DNA from: a virus
Virus record (IMG/VR): IMGVR_UViG_3300022678_000086
Span: 1-41,402 of that record
Length of the DNA stretch: 41,402 nt
Direction: 5' to 3' (one strand)
Both the position numbers and the translations under genes were made by a program. The notes below the pieces were generated by a model. It worked only from the letters and a program-made list of their open reading frames with translations. It searched no databases and was not told where the DNA came from. This document shows positions 16,182 through 25,490 of the stretch, in pieces (the first letter of the stretch is position 1; every line of letters begins with the position of its first letter).

Positions 16182-17672
16182 ATGCCGGCAGCGGTCGTAG
16201 CCGTCGGAGCCGCCGTGGTCGGCGGCGCTGCCTCTGCTGCCGTGGGCGCGGTCGTCGGCGGCGGTGTTGCCGGTGCGGTGCTCGGCTCCATCGCTGGGGC
16301 CGCCGTGTCCATCGGCGTCAGCTATGCCGGCCGCGCCATCGCCGGTGGCCCGCAGCGCCCCGACGAACCGCGTCCCACCTTCGAAATCCCCGAGCAGGAG
16401 AAGCCCGAGGATACGCTCCAGGGTCTGCGCGGACGGACCCTGATGGTGGTCCAGCCGATCACCAACCACAAGGTGGTCTATGGCCGCGTCCGGGTCGGCG
16501 GGCCGCTGGTGTTCGTGCATACGGCACCCTCGAGCGGTTCCAGCACGAAGGATTTGCTGCACTTGGTGGTGGTGCATGCCGGGCGCGAGGTCGAGGCGAT
16601 CGAGACGGTGTATTTCAATGACGAGGCCTTGCCTCTCGACGGCAGCGGCAATGTCACCGGCGGGTCCTTCAAGGATCACGCCCGCCTGTTCAAGCATCTC
16701 GGTAGCGCGGGGCAAGGCGCGGACGGCAATCTGATCTCGGAAACCGGCGGCCGTTGGACCGATGCGCACCGGCTGCGCGGGCGCGCCTATACCCACGCCC
16801 GTTTACGCTACGATGAAGACGCCTATGCCAGCGGCATCCCCAATGTCAGCGCTGTAATCCAGGGTCGCAAGGTTCACGATCCCCGCACCGGAACAACCGT
16901 CTGGTCGGCCAATGCCGCGCTTTGTGTGCTCGATTATCTGACCGCACCCTGGGGCTTGGGCGCCGATCTCGCGACGGAGATCGATACCGACAGCTTCATC
17001 GCCGCCGCCAATATCTGCGACGAGAGCGTCGACACCCTCGACGGCACCGAACCGCGCTATCAGTGCAACGGCGTGGTCGATGTCGGCAACCGCCCAGTGC
17101 AGAGCCTCGAGGAGCTGTTGACCAGCTGTGCCGGCCGATTGACCTTCGTCGGCGGCAAGTGGCGGCTGCATCCGGGCGCCTGGCAACCGGCGCTCCTGAC
17201 CTTCAACGAAATCCAGGCACGAGCGCCGGTGACCTTGCGCCCGCGCCGCTCGCGCCGGGAGCTGGTCAACACGGTGCGGGGCGCCTTCACCTCGCCGGAC
17301 CACGCCTGGCAGGCGACCGATTACCCGCCGGTCTCCAACGCCGGGTATGTCAGCGCAGATGGCGGCGAAGTGGCGATGACCCTGGATTTGCCGTTCACCA
17401 CCTCGCACACGATGGCGCAGCGGATCGCCCGCATCGCCTTGGAACAGAACCGTCGCGAGATGCGGCTCGACTTTCCGGCCAATCTGGCGGGTCTGCGGGT
17501 GACTGCCGGCAACACCATCGCGGTGTCGCTGGAGCGTTTCGGACTGATCGAGAAGCCGTTCACGGTCGTCTCCTGGCAACTGACCGAAGACATGGGCGTC
17601 GACCTGTCACTGACCCAAGACGCACCGGAAGTCTACCAGCACGCTGCCGGCCTGCTGACGCCGATGTCGTGA
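16182..17672 (+). CDS. Tip attachment protein J-like
   Basis: The 496-residue product opens with a strongly hydrophobic Ala/Gly/Val stretch (residues 1-55), as in lambda gpI/J-like tip proteins, which may pass the membrane. It continues with RTLMVVQPITNHKVVYGRVRVGGPLVF, LLHLVVVHAGREVEAIETVYFND, VWSANAALCVLDYL and GVVDVGNRPVQSLEELLTSCAGRLTFVGGKWRLHPG, all features of the Phage-tail_3/J-like group. It is shorter than lambda gpJ (1132 residues) and lacks the C-terminal receptor-binding part, which separate fibre genes may supply. GGAG at 16171-16174 sets the ATG. Confidence 0.82.
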   Translation: MPAAVVAVGAAVVGGAASAAVGAVVGGGVAGAVLGSIAGAAVSIGVSYAGRAIAGGPQRPDEPRPTFEIPEQEKPEDTLQGLRGRTLMVVQPITNHKVVYGRVRVGGPLVFVHTAPSSGSSTKDLLHLVVVHAGREVEAIETVYFNDEALPLDGSGNVTGGSFKDHARLFKHLGSAGQGADGNLISETGGRWTDAHRLRGRAYTHARLRYDEDAYASGIPNVSAVIQGRKVHDPRTGTTVWSANAALCVLDYLTAPWGLGADLATEIDTDSFIAAANICDESVDTLDGTEPRYQCNGVVDVGNRPVQSLEELLTSCAGRLTFVGGKWRLHPGAWQPALLTFNEIQARAPVTLRPRRSRRELVNTVRGAFTSPDHAWQATDYPPVSNAGYVSADGGEVAMTLDLPFTTSHTMAQRIARIALEQNRREMRLDFPANLAGLRVTAGNTIAVSLERFGLIEKPFTVVSWQLTEDMGVDLSLTQDAPEVYQHAAGLLTPMS

Positions 17673-17699
17673 TCTCCCCTCCGAAACAGGACAGTGCAG

Positions 17700-18275
17700 A
17701 TGCCCAAGGATGCTCGCCTGGCGATTGCCGGCGTGCGTGCGGCCTTGTCCGGCCGGGCCGCCGCCGACCACACCCACACCCTCGCCGAGGTCAGCGGTCT
17801 CGAAGGCGCGCTCGACGCCAAGGCGCCTCTGGACAGCCCGGCGCTGACCGGCACGCCGACGGCGCCGACACCCGATCCAGGCGATAATAGCACACGCCTC
17901 GCCACCACGGCGTTCGTCACCGCGGCCGCCGGTAGTGGCGGCGATCCCGCCGACTTCGTTGCCCAGAGCACGACCGTGCCGCTCGCCTTCGACATCTACT
18001 ACAACGCCTGGACGATCGCCGGGGACGCGGTCTGGCATGCCGGCAACCTCGATCCGGGGGACCTGGGTGGCGGCCTCCCGGTCGCGTCCGGTTGGTCCAA
18101 TCCAAGCGGCACCGGCTACAACAAAGGCAGCTTCAACGCCGATGATGAACACCCCCTCAGCAATCCACCCACCGGCTCCGAAGTCCAGGCCCTGCAGGAT
18201 CGCCTCAAGGACACGCGCGCGGTGCTGCGCGCCCTGATCCTGGACCTGAAGACCATCGGCATTCTCGGGAGTTGA
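17700..18275 (+). CDS. Tail fibre protein with DHTH and fibre-repeat motifs
   Basis: The 191-residue product has the collar-like DHTHTLAEVSGLEGALDAKAP motif, then the fibre phrase LTGTPTAPTPDPGDNSTRLATTAFVT, both typical of phage tail fibres. The C-terminus ends in a heptad-like helix (EVQALQDRLKDTRAVLRALILDLK) that could drive trimerisation. Start: the ATG at 17700 has AGGA 8 bases upstream; a GTG at 17694 is too close. The last 46 codons are repeated in the next small ORF through a 172-bp tandem duplication. Confidence 0.75.
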   Translation: MPKDARLAIAGVRAALSGRAAADHTHTLAEVSGLEGALDAKAPLDSPALTGTPTAPTPDPGDNSTRLATTAFVTAAAGSGGDPADFVAQSTTVPLAFDIYYNAWTIAGDAVWHAGNLDPGDLGGGLPVASGWSNPSGTGYNKGSFNADDEHPLSNPPTGSEVQALQDRLKDTRAVLRALILDLKTIGILGS

Positions 18276-18481
18276 GGCGATGGCCAAGATCGATGACATT
18301 TTGGTCAATGCCGATGATGAACACCCCCTCAGCAATCCACCCACCGGCTCGGAAGTCCAGGCCCTGCAGGACCGCCTCAAGGACACGCGCGCGGTGCTGC
18401 GCGCCCTGATCCTGGACCTGAAGACCATCGGCATTCTGGGAAGCTGAGGCGATGGCCAAGATCGACGACATTTTGGTCAAT
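18138..18481 (+). repeat. 172-bp tandem duplication between fibre and tailspike genes
   Basis: Copy 1 is 18138-18309 and copy 2 is 18310-18481, directly adjacent, with only a few base differences. Each copy holds the 3' end of the fibre gene, its TGA, and the first ten codons of the tailspike gene. Because the unit crosses a stop and a start, copy 1's start now reads into copy 2's fibre end. I compared the copies by eye. Confidence 0.92.
18280..18447 (+). CDS. 55-residue chimaeric ORF: tailspike N-terminus fused to fibre C-terminal helix
   Basis: The ORF opens with MAKIDDILVN, the same ten residues that start the tailspike, then continues with the last 45 residues of the upstream fibre (ADDEHPLSNPPTGSEVQALQ ... 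LILDLKTIGILGS). It arose from the tandem duplication. GAGGCG precedes the ATG exactly as at the tailspike gene, so it is likely to be translated. If made, the peptide would carry a virion-attachment tip and the helical trimerisation segment but no body, and could act as a short cap or dominant competitor; it may also be a neutral by-product. Confidence 0.55.
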   Translation: MAKIDDILVNADDEHPLSNPPTGSEVQALQDRLKDTRAVLRALILDLKTIGILGS

Positions 18482-19849
18482 GGCGCAACCGTTTCCAAGC
18501 TGGATTTGCGCCAGTATCTCGCGGGCCGAGAGGTCGCCTCGGTGCACGATTACGGCGCCGTCGGCGATGGCATCGTCGATGATGGGCCGGCCATCAACGC
18601 CGCCTTGGCGGCCGAGGGCGCGGTGATGCTGCCAAAAGGCACCTTCCGCATCGCCACGCCGGTGGATGTGCCGAGCGGCGCGTCCTTGATCGGCACCGGC
18701 TACCAGACCGCGTTGATCGGCGACGACATGTCGATCCACGTCGTCCGCGTGGTCGGCGGCGACGCGCTGGTCCGGGGTTTGCGTATCGTCAACGGGCATG
18801 TCGGCTTGCGCTTCTGGCCGCGCGATGCACACAATTGGCATTGCCGCTGCGAACTGCTGGTGATCGAAGACAGCAATATCGGCATCCTGCTGGACGGATT
18901 CAGCGCCGGCGGGTACCGCTGCTATTGGAACCACTTTCAGCAAATCACGGTGCTACGTCCGCGTTCCTATGGTGTCCTGCTGGACAAATCGCCCGGCGGC
19001 ACCGACGACGACGCCCCCAACGCCAACAAGTTCCGCGACCTGCACGTGTTCTCCAATGGCCAGCCGATCCCGGGCGGCAGCGGCATCTATATCAAGCAGG
19101 GCAGTTTCATGAACTCGTTCGTGGACTGCGAAGCCAATATGCACACCGACGCCCACTCCTGCGTCCGTGTCGGCGCCGGCCAGAGCAACACCTTCGTGAA
19201 CCTATACACCGAGACGCAGGCGATCGTGGACAATGTCTATCTTGATCCGGAGTCGAGCGACACGCGCCTGATGAGCGTCTTCCACGTCTCGGCCGGCTCG
19301 GCGATCCGCGACTTCTCGGGCGGTGATTTCGACGCCTTCCGCGCCGGCTATCCGGATTTGAATACCTTCAAACGGACGCGCATCCGCGACGCGGTGATCG
19401 AACGGCTGCGCTACAATGTCGAGATCATCGAGACGCCCGGCACCCACGTTATCGATGCCGCCAAGACGCTGTACCGGGTCTCGGCCTTCTCCGGAGCCGT
19501 CACCATCGAGCTGCCGCACCCGAACGATTATCCGGGCGTCGTCCTGACCGTGAAGAAGAGCGACGTCTCGACCAATGCCGTGACGGTGAAGGGGCAGGAC
19601 GTGCACGGCATCCATCCGGAGGGTTATCCAGCCGTCCTGTCCCAGCAGTATGACTTTGTGACCCTGATGAGCTTCGGCGGCGGCTGGGCGATCCTGAACC
19701 GCGGCTTCCCGAACCCGATCGGTCCTTGGGTGACCCACTCGACCGCCTTCGGCCGCGACTTCAACGCCGACACAGCAACCACCTGGGACTGCGCCGTCGC
19801 CATCAACAGCCTGATCCTGGACTTGAAACTGAGAAGGATTTTGGAGTGA
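18452..19849 (+). CDS. Beta-helix tailspike (pectate-lyase-fold)
   Basis: The 465-residue product has a short N-terminal attachment segment, then VASVHDYGAVGDGIVDDGPAINAALA, the standard opening of right-handed beta-helix tailspikes, and PKGTFRIATPVDVPSGASLIGTG. The middle (residues 90-300) has repeating short strands and turns (GLRIVNGHVGLRF; GILLDGFSAGG; GSGIYIKQGSFMNSFVDCEAN; SNTFVNLYTETQ). The C-terminal domain (residues 340-465) ends in ATTWDCAVAINSLILDLKLRRILE. It probably binds, and may cut, a host surface polysaccharide; I cannot assign catalytic residues. A 3' copy lies at 27842-28086. Confidence 0.82.
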   Translation: MAKIDDILVNGATVSKLDLRQYLAGREVASVHDYGAVGDGIVDDGPAINAALAAEGAVMLPKGTFRIATPVDVPSGASLIGTGYQTALIGDDMSIHVVRVVGGDALVRGLRIVNGHVGLRFWPRDAHNWHCRCELLVIEDSNIGILLDGFSAGGYRCYWNHFQQITVLRPRSYGVLLDKSPGGTDDDAPNANKFRDLHVFSNGQPIPGGSGIYIKQGSFMNSFVDCEANMHTDAHSCVRVGAGQSNTFVNLYTETQAIVDNVYLDPESSDTRLMSVFHVSAGSAIRDFSGGDFDAFRAGYPDLNTFKRTRIRDAVIERLRYNVEIIETPGTHVIDAAKTLYRVSAFSGAVTIELPHPNDYPGVVLTVKKSDVSTNAVTVKGQDVHGIHPEGYPAVLSQQYDFVTLMSFGGGWAILNRGFPNPIGPWVTHSTAFGRDFNADTATTWDCAVAINSLILDLKLRRILE

Positions 19850-19853
19850 TCGT

Positions 19854-19890
19854 AACCGGTGTTGGGGCCACAGCAGTCAGCTCACCGGTT
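19854..19890 (+). terminator. Hairpin after the tailspike gene
   Basis: AACCGGTG (19854-19861) and CACCGGTT (19883-19890) are perfect inverted repeats separated by 21 bases, beginning five bases after the stop codon. The following CTTCCTCT is pyrimidine-rich without a strong T run, so it may be a weak terminator or an mRNA-stabilising stem. Confidence 0.4.
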
Positions 19891-19960
19891 CTTCCTCTCA
19901 CCTGCATCGTAGCAGTGGGCTGCCGAAGACAGGCGCCGCTGCTGCAACGACGGCAGGCCT

Positions 19961-20076
19961 ATGACGCCTGTCCTGGCACGCTCCTCCGGTGTCGACCGCC
20001 TCTGTGCCACCACCGTTGCGCCGCGTGTCACCGCGGCCTCTCCGGCGGTCCCGGTGTTTCTCGGGTCCTGGTCCTC
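19961..20076. repeat. ~116-bp direct repeat, left copy, flanking the STAND gene
   Basis: It matches 25302-25417 along its whole length without large gaps, at roughly 85% by eye. The best-kept part includes the stem GCCGCGTGTCACCGCGGC (6-bp arms, 6-base loop). Read on the minus strand both copies give similar peptides (GEAAVTRGA.. AQR.. TPEE..GVIG), so they could be remnants of a coding or mobile sequence. Confidence 0.8.
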
Positions 20077-20361
20077 TTCGTCCCAGGCTTCGGCAGCCAT
20101 GTTTGGAGCCGACTGGCTGCAACATCGCGCGAAAGTCTCTTTCGATTCCAGTCACAAATGTATTATACCCGCTCACTATTTAATTAACACCCATTGAGTT
20201 TTGCGAGAATAGCAATTAGCGCACACAATGACACAAACCGTTGCGCCGTTTTATTCTGATAGATTCATCACGTAGCAACTTGACAAAGCCCATTGGTCCT
20301 TTTACCATGGAATTTGTTAAGCGTTCTGCTCTTGCTGGATATGGTGAACCTACGGATTGTC

Positions 20362-23300
20362 ATGGCCAAGACCGGGTCCTCCACCAAAGGGCCTCCACCT
20401 CCTACCTGTGTCTTGGTTGACACCCTGCGGCATCTAAAACCTGCGGGGCCATGCGGCATTGAAGGTTTGGTCCGCGACCTATTGGAACAGCTCACCGGCC
20501 GGACCTACAGACTGGCCCGTTCTGGCGGGCAGTTCGGTCACGATGCGCGGTCAACCGACTCTGCGGCTCCCGTCATTTTCGTCGAGGCAAAGAAATACGA
20601 GGACAACACCGGACTGAGCCGCCGCGAACTCGCCGGCGAACTGGCTGAGGCGGTTGACCAGTTCAAGCACGTCGATCTGTGGGTCCTTGCAGCCACCAAG
20701 GAGGTCGGCAGCAATGAGGACGGGCTGGTCAAACGGATGGGCGTCGAACGGGGTGTCGAAATCCTTATTCTGGATACGCGGGAGGCCGGAGCAGGCCCCT
20801 TGCAGGTGCTCTGTGCCGCCTATGCCGATACGACCACGGCGTTCATGAATGCGCACGCGCCGGCCGGAGCGGTGGACGTCGACGTTCTGTCCCAGCGCCT
20901 CGATGAAATCCGAAAGGGCGCCGGGTACAATAACAGATTGCAGGCGCTGGAAAAGACCATCGGAGGACTGCTGCTTGGCTATGCCGACGCGTGTGCCCGG
21001 ATGGCTGACTGGCTGCGCAGGCACATGGCGACTGTCGCCGATTCCAGCGTTGCCTTCAACCAGGACGTCGCTCTGACCGCGAAAGGTCGCTACCCAATCC
21101 GCCGAGAGTTCATTGCGCGGGACTTGGATGCCTGGTGGGCCGCCGACGCGCCAGCTCACTTCGCCCTGTTGGGGGCGAAGGGAACAGGAAAGACTTGGGC
21201 TGTTTTTAGCTGGCTGCTCGATCTTCTCGACTCGGACGACGCATCGCTGGTGATTCCCGTCACCTCCAACATGGCCCCGCGCGCGGACGTGCTGGACGTC
21301 GTCGCCGATACTCTGGAGCGCTGCCTGCGTGACACTCTGGGCAAACCCTCGCTGTGGTGGCGCCGCCGGATCGCTTTCTGGCTGAGTGCGCCTGCGTCCC
21401 CAGTGCGGTTGCTCCTGGTGCTGGATGGCCTGAATGAGGCGCCGGAGGCCCCCTGGCGCGCGCTGCTGGCGAGCGCCGGCGCTACGGACATCGGCACCCA
21501 TGTGCGCCTTCTGATGACCTGCCGCGAGCCATACTGGAATGAGCGCATCCCTGTGGCCCCCGGAAGCGCCACGGTGCGCCGCACCACTGGCTACGAGGGC
21601 GACGACGACACGCACAAGGAGTTGCGCCAAGCGCTTGGCCCCAGCCTGACGCCAGAGAAACTACCGAACGAACTTCTCGCGTTCGTCCGTCAACCACTCT
21701 ATTGCGACCTCGTCGTAACCCACTTTCGGGAACTGGTGGAGACGGAAGATATCACGGTCGAGCGGCTATTGTACTTGGAATCGCGCGAGAACTACCACCG
21801 GAAGCTAGGACAGCCGATCACCGACCAGCAATTCCACGAAATATTGGGCTGTCTCGCCAGGCGTCATTTGAAGGCGTGGAGGGAAGGCGGTCAAAAGCCG
21901 CGGTTCAGCAAATCCGACCTGACGGCATTGGTTCCTGCCGGCAACAACGCCCCGGCTATACTTCAGGACATCATCGACGGCGGGCTGTTGCGGCCGAGCG
22001 GACGGCATTCTCAGCCCTACGAGGTGGACGCAAGGCGGCTTACCTACGGCCTCGGCATGCTGCTGGCCGAGCACCTTGAGGACTGTGACGCGGCCACAGT
22101 GGACGACCTCGCCGAGGCGGCGCAGGCATGGTTGGAGCCGCATCCAGACATGGACCTGAAGACGTCGGCCGTCGGTGCCGCCGTGTTCTTCGCACTCGAC
22201 CAGACGATGCCGGGCTATCCCGCGCAGCACCGGCAGGCGCTGCTGCGCCTGTGGATCAAGGCCCGCAACCGTGATGAGCCGACCGGGCACGCCGTGGCCG
22301 CCTATTTTCGCAAATGCCCGGATGACATTCTTGCCGTCGCCGATCATTTCTGGCGCGTAGCGCACGATCATCCGGCAGCGCAGAGGGCCTATGCAACGGT
22401 CCTGCTGGAGCGGTGGAATAATCCAGCGCTGCAGGATCACTTGGTGGCCGCGGTCGGACGCTGGATGGGATATGTCCACGCCAATGGACACCCCGTGCAA
22501 CGCTTAATCGCCGAACACCATCCGGAACGCCCCAGTCCGGCCGATCGCCTCGCTCAAGAACTGGGTATTTCAGCTAAGCCCGGAACCGCAGTGCCGTTTC
22601 ACGACTGGGACCTGCCGATTACCGACGATGACGGTCACCTTCGGCTCGCCCGTTTCGCTGTGATGCTGATGTCAGGCGGGCGGCGCCGACCGTTCCTGGA
22701 GGGATTCGTCCGGTGGGCGGTTTCACGGCGTTTGATGGAGTTCCCGGACGAGTGTTGTGATGAGGTGGCTTGGACGTTGCGCCTGGCGGACGAGGAACTT
22801 TGGCCGGCGCTGGAGCCCACGCTGTTGGCGATGGCTGGGTCAGCCAACGATACGGTGCGGCGATCGGCCGATATGGTCCTCAAAGCGCTGGGTGACTGCG
22901 AGGCACTATCCTTGCGGGATCGTGCGTTGGCAGGGCTGCACGAAGTCAGCGACGAACGCCGCACCCATCTCGCTGATCCCTGTACCGCTCATTATGCCCT
23001 TAAACGTGACCAATGCGAGCCCTGTCTTGGCCGACCTGATGTCGCGCTCCATCGCCTTTTGGAGAAGGTCGGTCGATATTTCGTTGACCCATCGCTGTTA
23101 GCGCAAGAAGCCTTTGTGGAACGGCTGCGGGCTTCAGCCAGGAATTTTGCTGGTGATCATTTTTGGCGATTCGACGGCGCATCCGCCGAAAGCCTCGCTG
23201 CCGAACAGCACCTGCCCGCATTGGCTCGCTTTGCTCCGGACGCCCTGGGAAATCTCATGCGGCAGGCCTGGAAATCGCGGGAGGCACGGACATCGGAAAA

Positions 23301-25152
23301 CACCCGTGGGCTGATGATCAACTTGAAGGCTATCTCGCCGTTGCTACCACCCGGGACAATGATGGAGTTGGGAGCCTTTCTCTCATATGTGCCGGTTGAC
23401 GATGCCAGTGGCCGGAGCGATGGTCGAACAGCCGAGGCGTACGGCTTCGTGGCGCTCGCCATGATCCTGCCATCCGAAGCGACGGCGTTGCGTCTGGTCT
23501 ACCGCTCGCCTGCGGCATTGGACCTGACCATATTGGAGCCCTGGCTCCGTCCGCTACCACCCGGCACCGTTACCGTATTCGCCGAGCGCTTGCTGGTGGA
23601 AACCGATCCCGTTCGTGCTGCGCGCATCCTCTGGCTTATGCAACGCGCCAAGCCGACGCTCACGGATCGTCACCGCTCCGTCATCCTGGCGGCCGCACAA
23701 GGAGATCATCACCGCCTATCCGCGGCGGCGCTGGAGTTCATTGTCCGAACCCGCGATCCTGATCTGGTGTCAGGCATCCTCGAGGGGTCTTGCACTTTCA
23801 CATCGATCGATGATCGCAGCACGAGAAACGACTGGGGCATCGCCGTGCTCTGCGGGCACGCCGACCGGCTGAGTTTTGCGGATTTGCTCGAGCGCCTTCC
23901 AATCAGCGCTATTGGGCGGGCTCTTATCCGCCGCGGGACGATGGAGCGAGATGCCAACTGGTATGCGGACATCGTCGACGCCGCATGGCGTGCCCTTGGA
24001 GGGACGAACCAAGGTGGGTTCGATCTGGAACCGCCGGAGATCACCGTTGACGGCGTTGATGGTGAACAGATTCCCCGCGTCGGGGAACCGCGAAGGAAGG
24101 GCGAGACGCGGTTCGTGTCGATGGCCAGCACCTGGGGCGGACAGGCCATCGACGCCACAGCAGACGCCATTCGCGCCGCGCTGGCGCCCGACCCGAACGC
24201 GCTGGAACTGCGACAGAACCGCTACTTTGAGGCGTTCTACCAAGCTGTGAAGCAGGATCAGAATGGGTTCTGGAGAATGCCGGTCAATACCGACGTGCTG
24301 CGCGCGATGTATGCAGTGCGCCCGGACTTAGTGCGAAGCTGGGTCGATGCCGTCATGTGCGACAAGGGTGTCGCCCGCAGCCTCTTGCGCCGAGCTGATG
24401 CTTTCTATCAATCGCTGTGCCATGCTCTGGTGAATGTCGATCCGCGACGCGCCTTCGAGCTGCGCGATCGACTCCGGCGCATCGGGCACATGCGCTTTCT
24501 CGTCACAAAGGCTGGTTCCGACGAGTTGACCGCCCTGCCGTTCTCCGCCCCGGAAACGCCGGACGCTTTGGCGGCGCGGCAGGCGATGCTGGACGAGGCC
24601 ATGAGCGATTCTGCCCTACTGGATCTCGCCACGATGGCCACCGCCTTCCGTCGAGGCGATTGGATCGCCGAGAAGGCACGCGAATTGGCATCCTCACCGT
24701 TCCTGTGGCGTAAGGCCAAGGGAGCCATGCTGGCGACCCTCTCTGACCTGGACGAGGCTGTGGTTGACCACTTGTTGAGTGGCGTCGAAGAAGACGTGGC
24801 CGGGTCCTGGGTCGAGCGGCTTATCCCCGCCATTCGCGAGAAGCACCAACGCAACGGCTGGGCACGGTATTGGTACCGCCAATTCCTCGCTGCTTCGAGC
24901 TGGGACGAAGCGTACGCCGCCTTTACGCTATTCCTAAACGCAACGGACCGCCGCTGCCGCTTATGGATGGACGTGGAAGACGAAGAGGCTCGTCGAGCCG
25001 ACGGATTCGACGATCGGAAGCTCTCTTACCGTCGTACCAACGAAGATGCTGTCGACCGCGCCATAGACGTCAACGAGAAAGGTTACCATAGCCGTTTCTT
25101 GACCCTTCAATTCAAGCCTGGGCAACTCGTGCCGTTTGGTGCTCCTCTATAG
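20362..25152 (+). CDS. Large STAND NTPase with N-terminal PD-(D/E)XK nuclease-like region (candidate Avs-type antiviral protein)
   Basis: The product is about 1597 residues from the ATG at 20362; earlier in-frame starts at 20341 (ATG) and 20293 (TTG) are possible, and no start has a strong Shine-Dalgarno site. Residues 30-110 have a restriction-endonuclease-like pattern: G-I-E-G, then SGGQFGHD (Asp61) and FVEAKKY (Glu75, Lys77), i.e. D...ExK. A P-loop GAKGTGKT lies at 271-278, a Walker B LLLVLDGLNEA with Asp near 355, and an LLMTCRE sensor-like strand near 383. The remaining ~1100 residues are helical with no domain I can name. Nuclease + STAND NTPase + long C-terminal sensor is the layout of Avs anti-phage proteins, whose C-terminus recognises a phage protein; it could instead be another NACHT-like NTPase. 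It sits alone in a cargo position of a prophage. Confidence 0.82.
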   Translation: MAKTGSSTKGPPPPTCVLVDTLRHLKPAGPCGIEGLVRDLLEQLTGRTYRLARSGGQFGHDARSTDSAAPVIFVEAKKYEDNTGLSRRELAGELAEAVDQFKHVDLWVLAATKEVGSNEDGLVKRMGVERGVEILILDTREAGAGPLQVLCAAYADTTTAFMNAHAPAGAVDVDVLSQRLDEIRKGAGYNNRLQALEKTIGGLLLGYADACARMADWLRRHMATVADSSVAFNQDVALTAKGRYPIRREFIARDLDAWWAADAPAHFALLGAKGTGKTWAVFSWLLDLLDSDDASLVIPVTSNMAPRADVLDVVADTLERCLRDTLGKPSLWWRRRIAFWLSAPASPVRLLLVLDGLNEAPEAPWRALLASAGATDIGTHVRLLMTCREPYWNERIPVAPGSATVRRTTGYEGDDDTHKELRQALGPSLTPEKLPNELLAFVRQPLYCDLVVTHFRELVETEDITVERLLYLESRENYHRKLGQPITDQQFHEILGCLARRHLKAWREGGQKPRFSKSDLTALVPAGNNAPAILQDIIDGGLLRPSGRHSQPYEVDARRLTYGLGMLLAEHLEDCDAATVDDLAEAAQAWLEPHPDMDLKTSAVGAAVFFALDQTMPGYPAQHRQALLRLWIKARNRDEPTGHAVAAYFRKCPDDILAVADHFWRVAHDHPAAQRAYATVLLERWNNPALQDHLVAAVGRWMGYVHANGHPVQRLIAEHHPERPSPADRLAQELGISAKPGTAVPFHDWDLPITDDDGHLRLARFAVMLMSGGRRRPFLEGFVRWAVSRRLMEFPDECCDEVAWTLRLADEELWPALEPTLLAMAGSANDTVRRSADMVLKALGDCEALSLRDRALAGLHEVSDERRTHLADPCTAHYALKRDQCEPCLGRPDVALHRLLEKVGRYFVDPSLLAQEAFVERLRASARNFAGDHFWRFDGASAESLAAEQHLPALARFAPDALGNLMRQAWKSREARTSENTRGLMINLKAISPLLPPGTMMELGAFLSYVPVDDASGRSDGRTAEAYGFVALAMILPSEATALRLVYRSPAALDLTILEPWLRPLPPGTVTVFAERLLVETDPVRAARILWLMQRAKPTLTDRHRSVILAAAQGDHHRLSAAALEFIVRTRDPDLVSGILEGSCTFTSIDDRSTRNDWGIAVLCGHADRLSFADLLERLPISAIGRALIRRGTMERDANWYADIVDAAWRALGGTNQGGFDLEPPEITVDGVDGEQIPRVGEPRRKGETRFVSMASTWGGQAIDATADAIRAALAPDPNALELRQNRYFEAFYQAVKQDQNGFWRMPVNTDVLRAMYAVRPDLVRSWVDAVMCDKGVARSLLRRADAFYQSLCHALVNVDPRRAFELRDRLRRIGHMRFLVTKAGSDELTALPFSAPETPDALAARQAMLDEAMSDSALLDLATMATAFRRGDWIAEKARELASSPFLWRKAKGAMLATLSDLDEAVVDHLLSGVEEDVAGSWVERLIPAIREKHQRNGWARYWYRQFLAASSWDEAYAAFTLFLNATDRRCRLWMDVEDEEARRADGFDDRKLSYRRTNEDAVDRAIDVNEKGYHSRFLTLQFKPGQLVPFGAPL

Positions 25153-25490
25153 TCGTAAGGTCCGGCTATATTCGGTGATACTGTTTTGTTATCTGGGCCG
25201 GCGAGCGTTACATCAGCTTTCGTGCCGGCAAAGTTCCTATTTTCTTTGCGGCGGTCTTGATCGGCTTCCCCAAGAGACTCTCCCGACACGCAGACCCACC
25301 AATCACGCCTGACCTGCCATGCTCCTCCGGGGTCGCCGGTCTCTGTGCCACCGCCCTTGCGCCGCGTGTCACCGCGGCCTCTCCGGCGTTCCCGGGGTTT
25401 CTCGAGTTCCGGTCCCCTACCTTCCGATTCTCGCGGCCAAGGTCGGCAGACGCCCTCGCGCCCACCGGCCCTTGGCCTCCTCAATTCACC
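25153..25490. other. Non-coding stretch after the STAND gene
   Basis: Holds the right copy of the direct repeat and short flanks. Immediately after the STAND stop the sequence is briefly AT-rich, then G+C-rich. No supported gene. Confidence 0.5.
25302..25417. repeat. ~116-bp direct repeat, right copy, flanking the STAND gene
   Basis: Partner of 19961-20076, in the same orientation and offset by 5341 bases. It lies about 150 bases after the STAND gene's stop. The shared stem is conserved exactly. Only these two copies were found in the window. Confidence 0.8.

Larger units (their letters stand above)
19850..20361 (+). other. Non-coding stretch between tailspike and STAND gene
   Basis: This 512-base stretch holds a hairpin just after the tailspike stop, then the left copy of a ~116-bp direct repeat, then about 280 bases that become AT-rich near 20150-20280. 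That AT-rich part probably contains the promoter of the large downstream gene. The short reading frames on both strands are not supported. Confidence 0.5.
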
